Assembly: GCA_016180575.1 (NCBI GenBank)
Contig: JACPAY010000012.1
Location: 1-48,282, forward strand
DNA: 48,282 nucleotides
Reading direction: 5' to 3'
DNA from: Candidatus Omnitrophota bacterium
GTDB taxonomy: Bacteria > Omnitrophota > Gorgyraeia > Aquiviventales > Aquiviventaceae
The notes below the pieces were generated by a model, which saw only the letters and a program-made list of their open reading frames with translations, ran no database searches and was not told the DNA's origin. Positions 47,139 through 48,282 of this stretch are shown one piece after another (the first letter of the stretch is position 1; the number at the start of each line of letters is the position of its first letter). The position numbers and the translations under genes are program-made.

Positions 47139-48282
47139 ATGCATTCCTTCCCACGGCGGCAGACGAACGGTCATGCCACACCAGGCCGCAAGATTTTCCA
47201 CCTGATCCTGATCAAGCCGTCGCATTACGATGACGACGGGTACGTCATCCAGTGGGTGCGCTCCTCGATTCCCTCCAATACGCTGGCTGCGCTCTACGGT
47301 TTGGCTCTCGACGCCGCGCGCCGCCAGGTGCTCGGCCAGGACGTGGAGATACGTCTCGACGCGTACGATGAGACCAATACCCGCATCCAGGCCAAGCGGC
47401 TGGCAGCGCTGATCCGCTCATCGGGCGGGGAAGGGTTGGTGGCGCTGGTGGGCGTTCAATCCAATCAATATCCCAGGGCGATGGACCTGGCCCGCCAGTT
47501 GCGCGCCGAGGGCGTTCAGGTGTGCATCGGCGGGTTTCATGTGAGCGGCTGCCTGGCGATGCTGCCGACGGTTCCCGCGGACCTGCAAGAGGCTCTGGAT
47601 CTGCACGTGGCGCTCTTTGCGGGTGAGCTGGAGGGGCGCATGGACGAGCTCCTCCGGGATGCGTATCGCCGCGAGATGAAGCCGCTCTACAACTACATGA
47701 AGGACATGCCGGATTTGGGCGGCAGCCCGGTGCCGTTCTTGCCGGCAGAGGTCATCCACCGCCGCACCGGCTCCAAGACGAGCTTCGACGCCGGGCGCGG
47801 CTGCCCCTTCCAGTGCAGCTTCTGCACCATCATCAATGTGCAGGGGCGCAAGTCCCGTTTCCGGAGCCCGGACGACGTCGAGCATCTCGTGCGGACCAAC
47901 GCCGCCCAGGGCGTGCGGAACTTCTTCATCAGCGATGACAACTTCGCCAGGAACAAGGCCTGGGAGCCCATCCTCGACCGGCTCATCCACCTGCGGGAAG
48001 CGGAGCGGTTCAACATCAGGCTGATCATCCAGGTCGACACGCTCAGCCACAAGGTCCCGGGCTTCATCGAGAAGGCCGGCCGGGCGGGCGTCAACCGCGT
48101 GTTCATCGGTCTGGAAAACATCAACCCCGAATCGCTCGTGGGCGCGCAGAAGCGGCAGAACAAGATCGAGGAGTACCGCGCCATGCTGGACGCCTGGCAC
48201 GGCGTCGGCGCGCTGACGCTGGCCGGGTACATCCTCGGCTTCCCGGCGGATACGCCCGAGAGCATCCTGCGCGACATCAAGA
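47139..48282 (+). CDS. B12-binding-type radical SAM protein, 3' truncated
   Basis: The frame is open from ATG 47139 to the window edge (381 codons), so the C-terminus is missing. An N-terminal cobalamin-binding-like domain (about 35-150) has VGVQSNQYPRAMDLARQL and VQVCIGGFHVSG. It lacks the DxHxxG motif, as usual for the radical SAM subgroup. A radical SAM domain follows with the Fe4S4 motif AGRGCPFQCSFC (CxxxCxxC), FFISDDNFARN, VFIGLENINPESL and YILGFPADT. Such proteins perform methylations or ring and C-C chemistry; the reaction is unknown. The B12 uptake locus in the same window is consistent with a cobalamin cofactor. Confidence 0.88.
   Translation, partial: MHSFPRRQTNGHATPGRKIFHLILIKPSHYDDDGYVIQWVRSSIPSNTLAALYGLALDAARRQVLGQDVEIRLDAYDETNTRIQAKRLAALIRSSGGEGLVALVGVQSNQYPRAMDLARQLRAEGVQVCIGGFHVSGCLAMLPTVPADLQEALDLHVALFAGELEGRMDELLRDAYRREMKPLYNYMKDMPDLGGSPVPFLPAEVIHRRTGSKTSFDAGRGCPFQCSFCTIINVQGRKSRFRSPDDVEHLVRTNAAQGVRNFFISDDNFARNKAWEPILDRLIHLREAERFNIRLIIQVDTLSHKVPGFIEKAGRAGVNRVFIGLENINPESLVGAQKRQNKIEEYRAMLDAWHGVGALTLAGYILGFPADTPESILRDIK

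Noticed and set aside
1-48282. Integrated phage or genomic island
   Set aside because: No integrase, transposase, phage structural gene or tRNA-flanked direct repeats were found; only repeats and one low-GC gene look foreign.

Overview
The window is a gene-dense, strongly GC-rich bacterial chromosome segment with no phage, plasmid or complete insertion sequence. It carries about 41 protein genes, five tRNAs, a tmRNA and a cobalamin riboswitch. The cell is Gram-negative: it has a TonB-dependent receptor, lipoproteins, AsmA-like proteins and periplasmic enzymes. Two TIGR04073-like (exosortase-associated) proteins, a DUF6580-like protein, an NTT-type nucleotide exchanger, several PilZ/GGDEF proteins and the plsC-rpsA order would fit a high-GC member of Candidatus Omnitrophota or a neighbouring lineage. 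That placement is an inference, not something the sequence proves.

Layout. 1-3470: plsC (cut by the window edge), rpsA, tyrS. 3604-8877: a secreted OB-like protein, an LPG-synthase/flippase-like membrane protein, a convergent RlmI-like methyltransferase, an MBL hydrolase, a DUF1802 protein and ketopantoate reductase. 9134-11784: a damaged cobalamin adenosyltransferase joined in frame to an atypical small membrane protein, then ilvD. 11878-15788: tRNA-Leu and a three-gene coiled-coil/AMIN/PilZ operon. 15810-21010 (minus): a FIST-histidine kinase-response regulator/GGDDF operon and a membrane GGDEF protein. 21119-27053 (minus): rhodanese plus small partner, two membrane proteins, a riboswitch-controlled BtuB-like receptor and two TIGR04073 proteins. 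27134-28810: BFN nuclease, histidine phosphatase, YbaK. 28947-35717: GAF-GGDEF, M23 peptidase, PgeF, NTT transporter, kinase-like lipoprotein and gamma-carbonic anhydrase, mostly with overlapping stop/start codons. 35956-42425: ATP-grasp, methyltransferases, smpB and tmRNA, amidase, murI, rph, rdgB. 42422-48282: two AsmA/DUF748-type proteins, three tRNAs, and a B12-binding radical SAM protein cut by the right edge.

Three threads connect the genes. First, c-di-GMP signalling: three GGDEF proteins, two PilZ proteins and the FIST/kinase cassette. Second, cobalamin: riboswitch, BtuB-like receptor, candidate inner-membrane partners, a broken adenosyltransferase and a B12-type radical SAM enzyme. 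Third, envelope and peptidoglycan work: M23 peptidase, amidase, MurI, AsmA proteins.

The most unusual signals lie outside the genes. (i) At least four families of REP-like palindromes sit next to start or stop codons; one supplies the last codons of tyrS and abuts a -35 box. (ii) A conserved hairpin element occurs twice, each copy ending flush with the 5' end of a tRNA gene at the same 25-nt spacing and with compensatory stem changes. (iii) Many promoters have their -10 box only 6-12 nt from the start codon, implying frequent leaderless mRNAs. (iv) A possible leader peptide with an embedded terminator precedes the PilZ operon.
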